DNA of 60,000 nt from the NCBI GenBank assembly GCA_037447655.1, contig JBBHKE010001095.1, forward strand, positions 64,001 through 124,000, given 5' to 3'. The position numbers were made by a program, and so were the translations under genes. Every line of letters starts with the position of its first letter. The first letter of the stretch is position 1. The notes under the pieces are model-generated. The model ran no database searches. It saw nothing but the letters and a program-made list of their open reading frames with translations, and was not told where the DNA came from. Origin of the DNA: Zygnema cylindricum (Eukaryota; Streptophyta; Zygnematophyceae; Zygnematales; Zygnemataceae). Below, piece by piece: positions 12,376-22,857 of the stretch.

Positions 12376-13046
12376 GTGAATGTGCTCGATCTATGATGGC
12401 CGATAAAGGTGTGGATCCAAAGTTTTGGGGGGAAGCTTTTCATTGTGCTTCCTACATCAGAAATATAGTGGAAACCCGGGCTGTTAGGGGTAAGACACCT
12501 TATGAAGTTTGGACAGGCAAAAAGCCAAATGTTAGTCATTTTAGAGTTTTTGGTAGCAAATGTTTTATCTTGGATAATCTTCCTAATTGGAAGCTTAGTC
12601 CAAAATCTGTACCCGGCGTCTTTTTAGGCTATGATGATAAATCTGCAGGTTATAGAGTGTATAATCCTCAGAGAGGATGCCTTCAAACAGCCAAGAATAT
12701 TCAGATTAAAGAAGAAAGTCAATCTGTTGACGTTTTTAGCATGGATGCAGCTGAAAGGAATGAGAAAATACAAGAGTATATCATTATTGAGCAGGTACCT
12801 TTTACTCCATCCTCTTCTACTTCTTCTACCTCTCTCCCAAATGCCTCTGGGCCGTCCAATACTCCTTCTGGAGCTGCTCTTTCTGTCGATGCTCCTCCAA
12901 ATACACGCCTTTTGCGGCAATCTAGGGAACCAACAGTTCTCGCGTCAGATTTTCCGCGGGGAAGAAGACAAAGCAGCCGCCTTCAAGGCGACCGAGTTGA
13001 GAGTGCTTTTTCTGCAAGCACAAGGGAGCCGCTTACTATTCATTAA
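12333..13046 (+). pseudogene. Cop-A integrase C-terminal part
   Basis: It resumes at EQNGVAERLNRTL, the catalytic-Glu motif of copia integrases, then KTPYEVWTGKKP and VFGSKCF (GKGY-type region), and a Ser/Pro-rich linker towards RT. The frame differs from the upstream part because of the deletion near 12302 and is lost again near 13020. Confidence 0.88.
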
Positions 13047-13103
13047 GCTTTTTCCGTTCCTGAAAAGGATCATTAGATCTCGGCTGCAAATGAAGAGATA
13101 AAG

Positions 13104-14602
13104 TCAATTATAGAAGCCCAAACTTGTGAACTTGTGGAGCTCCCACCAAACCAGAAAGCTATCGGTTGTAAGTGGGTCTTCAAATTAAAATTGAATCCCG
13201 ATAATACAATTGAGAGATATAAAGCTAGACTGGTTGCTAAGGGATTTAGACAAAAGGAGGGAATTGACTATGAAGAGACCTTCTCTCCTGTGGTTGGCTT
13301 TCCCACTGTTAGAGTTTTGTTATCTCTTGCTGCAATAGAGGATATGGAATTGTATCAGATGGATGTTAAGACAACTTTCTTACATGGTGATTTGGAGGAA
13401 GTAATTTATATGAAGCAGCCAGAGATGTATGCACAAAAAAGGAAAGAAAATCTAGTCTGTAAATTGTTGAAGTCCTTTTATGGTCTGAAACAAGCTCCGA
13501 GGCAATGGAACCTGAAACTAGATGATTTTTTAACCAATCTTGGCTTTACCAAAATCAGTTCAGATCACTCAGTCTATGTAATGCAAGGTGATGATGGAGT
13601 GATTTATGTGGCAATTTATGTAGATTATTTGCTACTGATTAGTAAATCCATCAATGAGATTAATAAAATAAAATCAGCTCTGAATTCTCGGTTTGAAATG
13701 AAAGACTTGGGTGAGGCTAAGTATATTTTAGGAATTCAAGTAGAAAGAGACAGGAAACAAAAAAATATTTATTTAACTCAAAAAGAAGCAATCAAGAACA
13801 TGTTAGAAAAGTTTGGCATGTCCGAAGCAAAGGGGAGTGCCACTCCTATGGAATTCAAGCAGAAATTGGAGGGTACGAAAATGGATGGTGGTGTTTTGGT
13901 TGATGATTTCTTAGATTCAGGGGAGGCAGATTCTATGTCCTCCATTCCTTACAGGCAGATTGTCGGAAGCCTCATTTATTTCATGAACTGTAGTCGTCCG
14001 GACATCGCAGCAGCGGTTGGAGCCTTGAGCCGAAGCCTGCAAAATCCAAGGAAGTCGGACTATGAGGCAGCAAAGAGAGTTCTTCGTTATCTTGCAAGAA
14101 CTCGAAATCTTAGACTCTCTCTCGGTGGAGGAGAAGTCAAAATTCATACATGGAGCAATGCGAGCTACGGAGATATGCCCAGCCGACGCTCCACCACTGG
14201 ATACATTTTGAAGATCGGAAGTGGAACTTGCTGCTAGAGCAGCAAACTTCAAAAGGTAACAGCTCAATCTACCATGGAGGCTGAGTACATGGCTGCCAGC
14301 TCGGCAGTTAAGGAGTTACTTTGGGTAAAGTCTCTTCTCCAAAAGCTTCTCTTTATGCAATATGGACCACAAATAGTGTGGTGTGACAATCAGGCAGCAA
14401 TTGCTATTGCATCTAATCCCAGTCATCACTTTAAGAGTAAGCACATTGATATCAAGCTACATTTTGTAAGAGAAAAGGTGATGGGAAAGTCCTTAAGTTG
14501 AGTTATTTACCGGATGAGCAAATGGTGGCTGATATGATGACAAAACCCATACCTGCTCCCAAATTGAAGTTTTGTAGAGAGGCATGTGGACTGAGTGACT
14601 AG
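13104..14602 (+). pseudogene. Cop-A reverse transcriptase and RNase H (broken)
   Basis: Copia-type RT: CKWVFKLKLNPDNTIERYKA, DVKTTFLHGDLEE, SFYGLKQAPRQW. The catalytic box reads YVDY instead of YVDD, so the polymerase would be inactive. RNase H has WSNASYGD, a TAG at 14236-14238, then STMEAEYMA and CDNQAAIAIA. A further frameshift near 14500 precedes VADMMTKPIPAPK and the stop at 14600-14602. Confidence 0.9.
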
Positions 14603-14610
14603 CAGAGTCT

Positions 14611-14624
14611 AAAGCTTTGGGGAG
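14611..14624 (+). promoter_or_regulatory. Cop-A polypurine tract
   Basis: aaagctttggggag directly abuts the 3' LTR start. The equivalent site in Cop-D is aaaataaggggag. It is the presumed plus-strand primer. Confidence 0.75.
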
Positions 14625-15468
14625 TGTTGTTTTTAGAAAGCTTTAGTCCTCTCTATGCCTCAACTGTGAGGGAGAGAGAGCTATTCAGGACTTAAGCTAT
14701 TTTTGGTTGAGTTTGGTTCAGTGGTTACCAAAATTAGTGTGACAGTGAAGTTGGGAGTTCACGGTTCATTCACACTTGGGACACGCGTCGTCACTTGAGA
14801 GAAATGCGTGAGTATGTCCTCCGTGGACGTACGGAAATTCGGCAGGACCACGGGACTTCGTGAAGTCAATTCTACGGTGCCAAATCCTCTAATCGGACGG
14901 CTGACAGCTGCCGCCAACAAATATTGATGAGGCGTGACTAGATCACTATCACTTTACGTTGTCTGAACTTCGGTGTAAATATTTGGTAGAATATAATTTT
15001 GTTTGTAGTGAATTAGTTGTTTAGTGTTGAGAATGTGGTTTATGACATACCTTCAGTACACAGGTATACTCATACTATTTGTTGTGTTAGAATTTTATAT
15101 GTACGGCTGGTATGCCTCCGTACAGCTTAGTGTAGTTTCGGTGTATAGAAGTAGGACTTATTGAATTTGATTCATTAGGAACAAATGATATGAAAACTGT
15201 ACACTCAGTTTTATGTAATTTCATTTCTGCATATCTCACAGATATGTGAGCGGAATTCATTGAAATTCTGTGTGTGTGTTTCTTTGTATGTTATCTACAC
15301 TGTGGAAAATTTTCAGGATCATTTGATCATATTTCTGAAAGTTATAGTCTGTCAAATTTTCTGTTTCAGCCATCGGTATTTGTGGAAGCTTCCTCTTTTG
15401 TTTTGTTCTACGATGACTACTGCTGCATCTTCTTCATATTCAGTGCGAGCAGTTGTCTCAGAACAACA
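14625..15468 (+). repeat. Cop-A 3' LTR
   Basis: The partner of 9732-10595. It ends GAACAACA at 15468 and is followed by cgaac, defining the element end independently of the PBS. Confidence 0.92.
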
Positions 15469-16163
15469 CGAACCAATCAGAAGACTGTACATTACAGAAA
15501 GGTACTAGGGGTGATGTATTTTTTGTACGGCCTGTGTACAACAAGGCCATGGAGTGGACGTCTGTCTCCTCCAGACTTGTCCTCGCGCTCTCTAGGATTC
15601 CCGTTTCCCAATAATAACTTGCCACGTGTCGATAGGTCATGTCACGTCTGAAAACCGTCAAGGCGGCTATTTTGGGATCCCGGCGATGATGCGGACCGTC
15701 GGATCCAAACCAGCTTTTAATGTTCGCTGTCCAAAATAACAAATGCCTGGTACATTTGTTTCGTAGGCACTAAAACTCAACTAGTTTCCATGTCCTTAAT
15801 TTATTATTCCGTTGAACGAATTAATGATCTTGCTAATGTTTATATAGCTAATAAACATTATGTATCCTAACGGACTACTACGACAGACTGGTAAGAGTTG
15901 ACGGCTATGCCTCGCTCTGCTGGTCCGAGGTTCGAGTATTCCCGGACTCAAACTTTTTGTTGATAGTGACTTAGGTCACACTTTAGTCCTGCCTATGGAG
16001 TTGAGGCAGCCATGGCTCCACCACCCTCTCTCTCTTTCAGTGACTACAACAAGTATGGGGGCTAGAGATGGAAGGTGGAGGCAGACTGCCTTTGCTTTTT
16101 CTTTTAGTTATTTTACCTAATTAAGAACTAGAAAGTACCTTCCCTAAATCAGTGATTTCAACA
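15469..16163 (-). mobile_element. LTR fragment, Cop-C/D family, minus strand
   Basis: Read on the minus strand it starts TGTTGAAATCACTG at 16163 and matches the U3 side of the family LTR: the ccatggct block, the tRNA-like module and the fgttt-type dyad region near 15750. The 3' quarter of the LTR is absent; the left edge coincides with the Cop-A insertion, so it was truncated or displaced before or with that insertion. Confidence 0.75.
15889..15961 (+). other. tRNA-like module in LTR fragment (antisense to LTR)
   Basis: Plus strand: A-box-like tggtaagagttgacgg, then a hairpin with arms GTCCG and CGGAC enclosing the B-box-like GGTTCGAGTATTCC (15929-15942). The B-box is 221 bp from the LTR start at 16163, the same offset as in the other family members. 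Confidence 0.6.
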
Positions 16164-16350
16164 ATAGTGTGACGAATGGGCGGTAGCAGAAATAGCGAGA
16201 CGAAAGTGCGTTACGACATTTCGTTCATATTTTTTGTTGGATTTCTGAATGTGAATATCGTGTGCGATTTTTTTTTTTATTTCCGTTGGTTCCTATTTTG
16301 ACACGTACGCTCATTATCCAACGTGTCGCGGCTCAACTTTTTATGTAATA

Positions 16351-16378
16351 GGTGATGTACCTCGCGAGGTACATCACC
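16351..16378. repeat. Perfect 28-bp palindrome
   Basis: The half-site GGTGATGTACCTCG is followed directly by its reverse complement with no loop. The flanks tgtaata and aattaca extend the symmetry to about 42 bp with one mismatch. It could be a recombination hotspot product, a protein-binding site or a fused element end. It abuts the decayed fragment at 16381. Confidence 0.9.
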
Positions 16379-16380
16379 AA

Positions 16381-16590
16381 TTACAAAAACTTTCGAAGCA
16401 AAAGCTTCGCGAGAAAATATTCGACGTTCATTGTTAACTCCCAATCTTTTGGAGAATATTGCAAAGATTCCGTGTAATGTTGTTTTGCGGATAAAAATAG
16501 AGTAAGAGGTATGTCGTAGTACGGAGAAGTCCGAATTTTGTAAACAACCTCACTTTTCGTGTAATGGAACTTCACCCTAAGTTCTAACTA
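16381..16590 (-). pseudogene. Decayed dispersed coding fragment (MKFH...QYSPK family), copy 2
   Basis: A minus-strand frame of 64 codons beginning MKFHYTKSEVVYK with YTESLQYSPKDW further on. It corresponds residue by residue to the fragment at 8005. Function not recognised. The palindrome lies immediately beyond its 3' end. Confidence 0.5.
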
Positions 16591-16785
16591 AGCAAGATTA
16601 CGACAGTACACCGTTAATCGCTTTTAGTGTTAAAGTATTTTTGGCCGTTTTAAACATCTATTGTATGTCCACACTAATCGGATAAAAGAAAATCCAACGG
16701 CTCCGATGGAGCGACAATGTCCTCACCTTACGATTGGTGGTCTCGAATCATAAATCTGACACGTGTGTACGGGAAAAACTTTTTT

Positions 16786-17490
16786 TAGGGTAAGGTTCCA
16801 TGAGGGAAAAAAGTGTCGTTGTTTACTGAAAGCCGTACTGTTTCGTACAGTGTCGTACCAAAAAAAATAAAATGTCAGAAAAACAAGCCTACTGAATGAG
16901 GGATTTGATTCTCCACGTTTATGGGCATAAACGTGGAACGTCAGATGCATAATCGGATACGCCATCGTCTGACACTTTCAATTCGCAACAAGTGACATAG
17001 AGTAGGTCAGTTCTTAGCGCCTAAACAAATAGCATCGTGTCTCGTGGAGAAGTGAACAAATATCCACGACGAACACGCGACCAGGTGAGTATAAGTCGCA
17101 TATGACATGTGCCTTCCACCAGGGAGGATGCGAGGCCATCGAAAGCCGCAATAAAATCTTTGACGGAGGATATTGTTTCACGCGTCTTTTGCCATCCACT
17201 AACCATTCTGACATTTTCGTACGATTTTTCAAATCTTAAGTTTCGTCCGCCCGTACAGATTTTATTCAATATGTCGTACGAGTCACTTTTTACCTTCGCT
17301 GGTACAAATATGTGGTCACAATTTGTTGTCAAAGATTTCTTTGAAGATTTCTAGAATTGTATTCACCTATTACGTGGACTTATCAAAGTTTACCACACAA
17401 TTAAAATGTCGTTTACTGACAGGACACAATGAAACGATGGCTTCAGTAAACGAATTTTTGACGTTTACTGAGACCGCCTAATGGAAAAAC
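16786..17490. repeat. Dispersed ~700-bp repeat, copy 1
   Basis: The left edge ggttccatgaggg...gttgtttactg and right edge tttactgagaccgcctaatgg correspond to 57168-57857. The ends are imperfect inverted repeats of each other (TTCCATTAG / CTAATGGAA), so this is probably an old DNA transposon derivative. Minus-strand ORFs of 72-103 aa inside have no recognised domain. Confidence 0.6.
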
Positions 17491-17593
17491 GCTATTAAGC
17501 GGCTTAAAATACAGTAACACTATAAGCTATTCACGGTGTTCTGTACGACACCTAGGTTGTGCGCTTTGTTGGAGTATAACACCACGTCATTAA

Positions 17594-17912
17594 AGCGCTC
17601 AATCCTATTTGTCCGTCATTGCGCGCTTTTTATATGCATAAAAATTTGCCTTCACTGCAATTCTCAATATCTCATTAACCCAAAATCTAAAAATATAATC
17701 TTCAAATTAAATTAAATCAAATTTTACTTCCGTACGATACCTAGTTAGTTTTCCTAGTTCGTACACCCAGATAGAGAACAATCCACGTTGTTTAAGAGCG
17801 CAATCCTATTGGTCCGTCTCAACCAAACTATTATTGGCGCGCTTTCCCTATGCATAAAGGTATAAAACTCTGCCTTTGGTGCACTCTCATCAACCCAATC
17901 AAAGATTTAAAG
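17594..17912 (+). promoter_or_regulatory. Duplicated promoter region
   Basis: Two related blocks (17594-17692 and 17790-17912) each carry a gcgc-aatcctatt-ggtccgt motif (CCAAT-like on one strand), gcgcgcttt, tatgcataaa, and a tail of tctcatyaaccca. The second also has tataaaac at about 17870, roughly 125 bp before the ATG of the next gene. This looks like a duplicated core promoter; which copy is used cannot be read from sequence. Confidence 0.6.
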
Positions 17913-17993
17913 TCTTGACTGTGCTACCACATTGTAGTGTCAAACCTTTCAACGTACTCTTAACATTCTTTTTCTCTCCCCACTTTTGTCTCC

Positions 17994-18167
17994 ATGGCAT
18001 TCTCCTCTGAGCCTCTCGCCCTCGCCCTCGTGGTTGCTCTTCTAGCAGCCTGCCACGCAGTAAGACCGCGCTCCCTGTTGGCCAACAATTTGCTTGCATT
18101 TTCGGTCGATGTGAGTCCCGGAGCAGCTCTAGCCTCCAGCTTCACCACCAATCTCAATATGCACTAA
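17994..18167 (+). CDS. Small putative secreted protein, or first exon of one
   Basis: 57 codons starting MAFSSEPLALALVVALLAAC. Residues 8-19 form a hydrophobic core after a short N-region and end in ACHA, a plausible signal-peptidase site, so export through the secretory pathway is likely. The GC content is clearly higher than that of the flanks. Two good splice donors lie inside (gca|GTAAGA after residue 22 and gat|GTGAGT after residue 39), so the ATG may belong to a spliced gene whose later exons lie beyond the repeats that begin at 18310. A TATA-like box and a duplicated promoter lie upstream. No family is recognised. Confidence 0.5.
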   Translation: MAFSSEPLALALVVALLAACHAVRPRSLLANNLLAFSVDVSPGAALASSFTTNLNMH

Positions 18168-18309
18168 AAACTTAAATAGTCTTCGAAACAATTTTCCTGC
18201 AGTTCTCATTTGCTGGAAATGGATTCTAGCAGAGTCTTAATTTTCCATGTTAGAACCGTAATATCCAAGTTGCTAATAGAAGGCACTCATGATTTATGAG
18301 GTTAACCAA

Positions 18310-19483
18310 TGTCAAGCTCATGTGCTTTACAGGCACACCTTTATATCACCAATGATTTCCGAGACCTTTTCAACCTGTACGGTCATCACTCTACGTAGGA
18401 AGGAGTGCACCCAGTTGGACCAGATTTTTGGATTTTCTCAACTGAGCGTAACACACTTTGTTTCGCGCCTAATGGAGAACGAACGACCAAGTTATACTGT
18501 CTCAAAGATTACCATCCAGTTACATGGAACCATTTGCCACCAACCCCCCTGGGGGGGTACATTGTGGATTGCCACGTAACTTTCCAAATTTTCATCTAGA
18601 TTATGCTGTTAGCCGTCAGTAGGAATTTAGTTCAGGCTTGGCTGACTTTTGGTCCATTAATTACCTTAGGTCAAAGTCTGCAAGTTAGTGTCCTTTTCAG
18701 GACTTTGTCTAAAAATAATGGAACAAATAATTACTTCCGACCGCGGATCTAGCTGCCGTTCGAAACTGAGCTTTTTGCCTCGAGTGTAGTATGGATTATT
18801 TTTTCTTATGTCAGTTTAATTACACTTGCTTGCCGCTCATTGGTTAAGAGCGTAGCTTTGACTTTTAGACCTGCAATTTGACAAACTTTGATGTATAAGG
18901 CACTTGGGGTCGAAAGAGACAGGTTGCTTTTCAGTACTGTCTCCTGTGAAAACCCTCAGAAATTCCAACAAACCTTCTTTTGGAGAATCTTTGTGTTGTT
19001 TTGACTCTATTGCCATCTTTGTTTTGGATTTGTCTTTTGTGGAAATCACAGTCCGGGTAGGTAGTTGGCACTATCTTCCTTTTGGGTGATTTTGGACTTT
19101 TTGCTGTTTAGAACCGAGAAGAGTGTGGTAGGTTTCGAGCTGCGGACACTGAAGGTTGCAAAAGTACCATACCTTTTGACAATACTAACAGGAGAGGGGT
19201 CACCTTTTTCTAATTGTCATCGTTGATTGCTGGGGTATGTTAAGCTTGCTTCGCAACATTTCACATTTTCTATCTTTATTCTCTTTTTTGGGGCAAGGTA
19301 ATATTGTTAAATCTGGAAAGCCAATCATATTTATTTATATATATCTACGTGGTAGTGCATTTGTGTCTTCATCTACAGTTCTCTTTGCTTTGGAGTTACT
19401 GTTTTAGAGTAAACTGAAACCCCTTGGATGAGGACAGTGGGTTTTGAGGGAACAAGTGCGATAGACTTCCCGTAGTCAAAGCA
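18310..19483 (+). repeat. Repeat B, copy 1 (probable Gyp-2 leader)
   Basis: It matches 49091-50262 over its whole length (tgtcaagctcatgtgc ... gtcaaagca). In copy 2 it is sandwiched between two copies of the Gyp-2 LTR (repeat A). I infer that B is the untranslated leader of Gyp-2, so this copy would mark the 5' part of that element with the LTR lost. It has no long ORF. Confidence 0.75.
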
Positions 19484-19672
19484 CATTACTAAAAAGCCAA
19501 CCTGTTTGCTCGGATTAGAGGGGATAGGAGCTTTAACTTTGGAAGCTCTCTTTTTGGAAGTGAGCTCTAGTTACATTCAATATTATTTCTCTCGTTACCT
19601 CTGTTATCATGGTGGGAGTTGAGACTCCGGATAATGGATATGGAAAGGGGTCGGCAAGAGAGGGCCGTACAG
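19484..19672 (+). pseudogene. Possible start of decayed gag, interrupted by Cop-B
   Basis: A frame opening at 19609 (MVGVETPDNGYGKGSAREG) runs to the Cop-B insertion at 19673 and is interrupted by it; the sequence resumes at 23575 after the TSD tacag. Position after repeat B suggests the gag start of Gyp-2, but no gag domain is recognisable. Confidence 0.35.
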
Positions 19673-20486
19673 TGTTGTCTTTTGGAAAGCTCTCATTCTC
19701 AGAGCAGCGCAGCAGCGCAGCAACTATACAGACAGCAGCGCAGCTGCTATACGGAAGAGCAGCGCAGCAGCGCAGCAGCAGAGCAGCGCAGCAGCGAAGC
19801 TGCGATACTGACAGGACAAACGCAGCTGCGGTCACTTTGGATAAGATCCGTACAGACAACGCAGCTGCTACTATCTTGGATATGATTTGGTGCAGGACAC
19901 CGCAGCCGCGGGTGATATAAATGTGATCCGGTACGGGACAACGCAGCTGCGATTAATATGAATCTAGTCAACGGACGAGATTCATAAGAGTATCACAAGT
20001 GACTTAGCCGACAAGTATTTGTACAGTAACTTAATATAGATTCTGAGTAATATTGACTGTACAATGATAGATTGGGTTGGCACAATCAAGAACACGTAGA
20101 TCTCAGTAGGTGGGTTGATTCTGGACGTACCTCTCTGGTACACTGTTATCGGCGGTAGAACACCGAAAGTATAAGACTTAGGACTTAGAGCATTTTTATG
20201 TATCCAGACTTCCAAGTAGTAAAACTGCAGACAGTTTTTGGGAAACTTCTGAGTATTATATCTTGAGTGTTGTTGGGTCAATTGTGCTGAAACTTTGGGA
20301 GTTGTCAGTGTTTATGTTACTCTATATTCTGATAGAGTTTTGTGAGATTTGGATGCTTGTATAAGAATTGGTGATCACTTAAGAACAGCTGTTTGGTAGG
20401 ATTCTTGATAGCTTCTGAGAGTGTATCATGTCTACTTCTACTACTACTGCTGCTCCTCCACCTGCACCGGTGGTTGTAGAACAACA
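19673..20486 (+). repeat. Cop-B 5' LTR (GCAGC-rich)
   Basis: 814 bp. The first 300 bp are dominated by GCAGC/GCAGCTGCG motifs. It contains the gag ATG at 20428, 59 nt before the LTR end. From 19770 on it is nearly identical to 22858-23574 (constant offset of 3088). Confidence 0.92.
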
Positions 20487-22782
20487 GGTTATGGGCCTGT
20501 CATCAAGAATTCCTATCTTTTCCGGGGATAAGTATGTTTACTGGGCGGATATGGTGGAGACACATTTTGAAAATGTCAATCTTTTGGATATACTGGATGG
20601 TTTTTTGGATGAATGTGATCCGTCATGGTCTAAGAAAAATACGCAGGCTCGTTCTATTTTGAAATTTTGTATATCTGAGGACTTAGCTATGTCTCGGATA
20701 AAAATGAAAAAAGCAATTGATATCTGGAAATCCATTAAAAGTGATTATGAAAAGGCTAATGTTCAGGAAGAACTTCTATTGGCTGGAAAAATTTGGGACT
20801 ATAAGTACACTGGCGCTACAATGGCTGAATATTCTAACAAATTTCGTATTCTTGTAGATGCACATGCTTGTGCCGGTGGGGTGTTTCCTCAGTTTCAACA
20901 GGCAGCATTGCTCATGCGGGGTCTCCCTCGTAGTATAAAAGGAGCATCTGACATGCTCAAACAGAAAGATAAAGCTAGCTGGACCTTACAGTTAGCAATC
21001 AATATTTTATTAGAGGAGGAAGCTACATCTAATATTCTCAATGTTGAGCAAGTAGAGGCTTTTAATTCAGAATTTGGAAAGAGCGGTCAATTTAATCAGC
21101 AAAGTAATCAGTTTACCCAATTGAGACAGTTTAATCTGGGGGGAAATAGAAAATCCAACAATGCATGTTTTTATTGTAGTGAGAGAGGTCATGGATACAA
21201 ATTCTGTTCTAAACTTAAACAAGCTAACGATACAGGTTTATACAGGCCAGGATGGCAACAAAGTGAGTTTTACAAAAACTTCACGAGGCCTACACCTCGT
21301 GGAAATGCACTGTTTTCAGCTTCTTCATCACTCCAAGACGAAACTCTGACATTTTCTGAGGAGGACGACACGGATCTATTCGCTATGGCGGCAGCATTGG
21401 AAGGCGCAAAGGACCCTGGATGGATTATAGATACAGGAGCGTCAGCGCATATGTGTTGGAACAAAGCCATCTTCAAAAATCTGAAAGCAACGCCGGAGAA
21501 AAATATTTATTATGCTTGTGGAATGAGTGTCCAAACTCGTGCAATGGGTGATGTGTCCTTGCTAGTTGATGTGGATGGAAAACCAATTGAAAGGACTCTT
21601 CACAATGTCTTATTTGTGCCTGACTTTAAGAAAAATCTGTTTTCTACGTCGTTGGTTGAGAGTAAAGGCTTTGAAGTTAATTTGAAAAACGGTCGGCAGG
21701 TTGTTAGCAAAAACGGCAAGGTTGCGGTTACAGGTACTAGAGATAGTAGCAAGATGTATCGCATGGATATGGCTAATACAAAAGAAAATGATGTTCTGTA
21801 CTCCGGTGTTTTGCACTCAGGTGAGTTGTGGCATAAAAGATTAGGCCATGTCAACTATGATAGTTTGAAAAAAATGGTTGTTGCTGGAAAGATAGAGGGT
21901 GTATCAATCACAGATGGGCCGGTCAAAACTTGCGATGGTTGCGCTTTAGGCAAAATCCACAGATTGCCATTTCCTAACGAGTCTGAGCATCGATCGACCA
22001 AACTTTTACAACAAATTCATTCGGATGTCTTTGGTCCGGCGAAGGTTCCTTCTGCCGGAGGAATGAAATATATGGTCACCTTCACAGATGATTTCTCACG
22101 GTTTACAAAAGTTTACTTCATGAAGGAGAAGAGTGAAGTGTTTGGTCACTTCAAACACTATAAAGCATGGGCTGAAAAACTTCATAATTCATCTATTTTG
22201 CAGCTCAGATCGGACAATAGTGGTGAATATACATCAAAAGAGTTTGAAACCTTTTTACTCGAGGAAGGCATTAGTCATCTACTGACTGTTCCATATTCAC
22301 CGGAACAAAATGGGGTGTCGGAACGGCTGAATAGAACTCTCACGGAAAGCTCTAGATCTATGCTCGCCGATAAAGGTGTGGATCCGAAATTCTGGGCTGA
22401 GGCTCTAAATTGTGCAGTTTATATTAAAAATAGGATAGGATCAAGATCGGTAGAAACAACACCTTACGAAATGTGGACGGGTAGCAAACCAGATGTTAGC
22501 CATTTCAAGGTCTTTGGTAGTCAATGCTTTATATTGGATACGTCTACAGATAGATGGAAAATGGAACCGAAGGGATTACCGGGTATTCTGTTAGGATATG
22601 ATGATCACTCGAAAGGTTATAGAGTCTTTGTGTTTGAAAGGCAGAAAATAGTTGTAGCTAGAAACATCATTGTTAAGGATGAACTAGACTCCATAGATTT
22701 ATTTCAAATTACAGAGCAGCAAAGGCAACAGAAAGTACAGGAGTATGTCATCTTAGATTGCATGCAGGAACTTGTCCCGTAG
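20428..22782 (+). CDS. Cop-B gag-protease-integrase ORF, 784 aa
   Basis: One open frame starting MSTSTTTAAPPPAP inside the LTR and running through the PBS (QVMGLSS). Domains: capsid-type gag (residues ~30-220), CCHC knuckle (C-FY-C-SERG-H-GYKF-C, ~residue 246), aspartic protease (GWIIDTGAS, ~331), HHCC integrase finger (HKRLGH ... CDGCALGK, ~470-510) and integrase core with HSDVFGP, RSDNSGEYTS and EQNGVSERLN, so the DDE triad is intact. It stops at ELVP* where the deletion joins the region to the 3' LTR. The product would lack RT, so it can only act with help from intact relatives. Confidence 0.93.
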   Translation: MSTSTTTAAPPPAPVVVEQQVMGLSSRIPIFSGDKYVYWADMVETHFENVNLLDILDGFLDECDPSWSKKNTQARSILKFCISEDLAMSRIKMKKAIDIWKSIKSDYEKANVQEELLLAGKIWDYKYTGATMAEYSNKFRILVDAHACAGGVFPQFQQAALLMRGLPRSIKGASDMLKQKDKASWTLQLAINILLEEEATSNILNVEQVEAFNSEFGKSGQFNQQSNQFTQLRQFNLGGNRKSNNACFYCSERGHGYKFCSKLKQANDTGLYRPGWQQSEFYKNFTRPTPRGNALFSASSSLQDETLTFSEEDDTDLFAMAAALEGAKDPGWIIDTGASAHMCWNKAIFKNLKATPEKNIYYACGMSVQTRAMGDVSLLVDVDGKPIERTLHNVLFVPDFKKNLFSTSLVESKGFEVNLKNGRQVVSKNGKVAVTGTRDSSKMYRMDMANTKENDVLYSGVLHSGELWHKRLGHVNYDSLKKMVVAGKIEGVSITDGPVKTCDGCALGKIHRLPFPNESEHRSTKLLQQIHSDVFGPAKVPSAGGMKYMVTFTDDFSRFTKVYFMKEKSEVFGHFKHYKAWAEKLHNSSILQLRSDNSGEYTSKEFETFLLEEGISHLLTVPYSPEQNGVSERLNRTLTESSRSMLADKGVDPKFWAEALNCAVYIKNRIGSRSVETTPYEMWTGSKPDVSHFKVFGSQCFILDTSTDRWKMEPKGLPGILLGYDDHSKGYRVFVFERQKIVVARNIIVKDELDSIDLFQITEQQRQQKVQEYVILDCMQELVP
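20487..20501 (+). promoter_or_regulatory. Cop-B primer-binding site
   Basis: GGTTATGGGCCTGTC directly follows the LTR. The first 11 bases equal the Cop-C/D site complementary to the initiator tRNA-Met anticodon arm. Confidence 0.8.
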
Positions 22783-22857
22783 ATTCCACAAACTCCGGTA
22801 ATGACTCAGGAATCAGACTCCCTCCAACTTCCTCACCAACTTCGGGTCCAGACGGAC

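Larger units (their letters stand above)
9732..15468 (+). mobile_element. Cop-A: Ty1/copia retrotransposon, LTR to LTR
   Basis: A 5.7-kb element with LTRs of 864 and 844 bp, both TGTTGTTTTTA...GAACAACA. Order: LTR, PBS, gag, protease, integrase, RT, RNase H, PPT, LTR. Integrase before RT identifies Ty1/copia. Flanks are cgtac (left) and cgaac (right), a TSD with one mismatch. The LTRs differ at several sites and by an indel, and the coding region has a deletion, frameshifts and stops, so this is an old dead copy. Confidence 0.93.
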
